Of a DNA stretch of 7,228 nt, positions 7,196 through 7,228 are shown one piece after another. The stretch is from an uncultured Rikenellaceae bacterium. Its GTDB lineage: Bacteria > Bacteroidota > Bacteroidia > Bacteroidales > Rikenellaceae. The notes below the pieces were generated by a model that saw nothing but the letters and a program-made list of their open reading frames with translations, searched no databases and was not told the DNA's origin. Position numbers and translations under genes: made by a program. The stretch covers positions 1-7,228 of the forward strand of contig CAMTOL010000110.1 in the NCBI GenBank assembly GCA_947074135.1. The letters run 5' to 3'. Position 1 is the first letter of the stretch. Every line of letters starts with the position of its first letter.

Positions 7196-7228
7196 GTGCG
7201 TAGACTTGGAACTTACCCCAGCTAGTCT
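7196..7228 (+). other. In-frame continuation of dapD beyond its TAG
   Basis: After the TAG at 7193-7195 the same frame reads VRRLGTYPS, then a second TAG (7223-7225), then S. The family sequence expected after EYKG is, from memory, close to VPARSVVIPG(S/T)Y. The match of PxR, a stop in place of S, V, then GTYP is too good to be unrelated intergenic DNA. Several single-base differences within about 40 bases suggest low-quality sequence at a contig end, or a decaying gene copy. Confidence 0.55.

Noticed and set aside
7193..7225. Reassignment of TAG to an amino acid
   Set aside because: The rhomboid and EEP genes end cleanly at TAG, and the nearby non-stop differences in dapD also need explaining.

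Overview
The window looks like chromosomal DNA of a low-GC member of the Bacteroidota, most likely Bacteroidales. Three things point there. The DapD and MutL sequences are of the Bacteroidales type. Most start codons sit behind A-rich leaders without a Shine-Dalgarno sequence. The order mutL, rhomboid protease, membrane-anchored endonuclease/exonuclease/phosphatase (EEP) protein matches what I remember from Bacteroidales genomes. All seven genes are on the + strand. The genus cannot be settled by eye.

Layout: positions 1-179 hold no intact gene, but the frame of the first gene runs back into this stretch between stop codons. An accessory gene of unknown function follows (180-953, YD-like repeats plus a C-terminal domain resembling DUF4348). 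Next come pgi (984-2306), a small single-pass membrane protein (2447-2770), mutL (2827-4704), a rhomboid protease whose ATG shares a base with the mutL stop (4704-5309), a membrane-anchored EEP protein (5341-6450), and dapD (6536-7195). The dapD reading frame stops early. DapD-like residues continue in the same frame past the stop, so this end is mutated or poorly sequenced.

Functionally this is mainly a housekeeping block: glycolysis (pgi), mismatch repair (mutL), intramembrane proteolysis (rhomboid) and lysine/meso-diaminopimelate synthesis (dapD). The gene at 180-953 looks accessory. Spacing and the TAATG overlap suggest that mutL, the rhomboid gene and the EEP gene are co-transcribed. I found no convincing match to the Bacteroidota promoter (TTTG ... 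TAnnTTTG) in any gap, and no RNA gene, CRISPR array or insertion sequence.

The most unusual structure is in the gaps. A 114-nt near-perfect palindrome (2304-2417) starts exactly at the pgi stop codon. A second palindrome, built from degenerate 7-bp repeats (6447-6518), starts at the EEP stop codon. A weaker inverted repeat follows the small membrane gene. Two other points deserve attention: MutL has lost the C-terminal endonuclease signature, and both window ends show a reading frame broken by stop codons. I did not find a convincing new multi-gene system.
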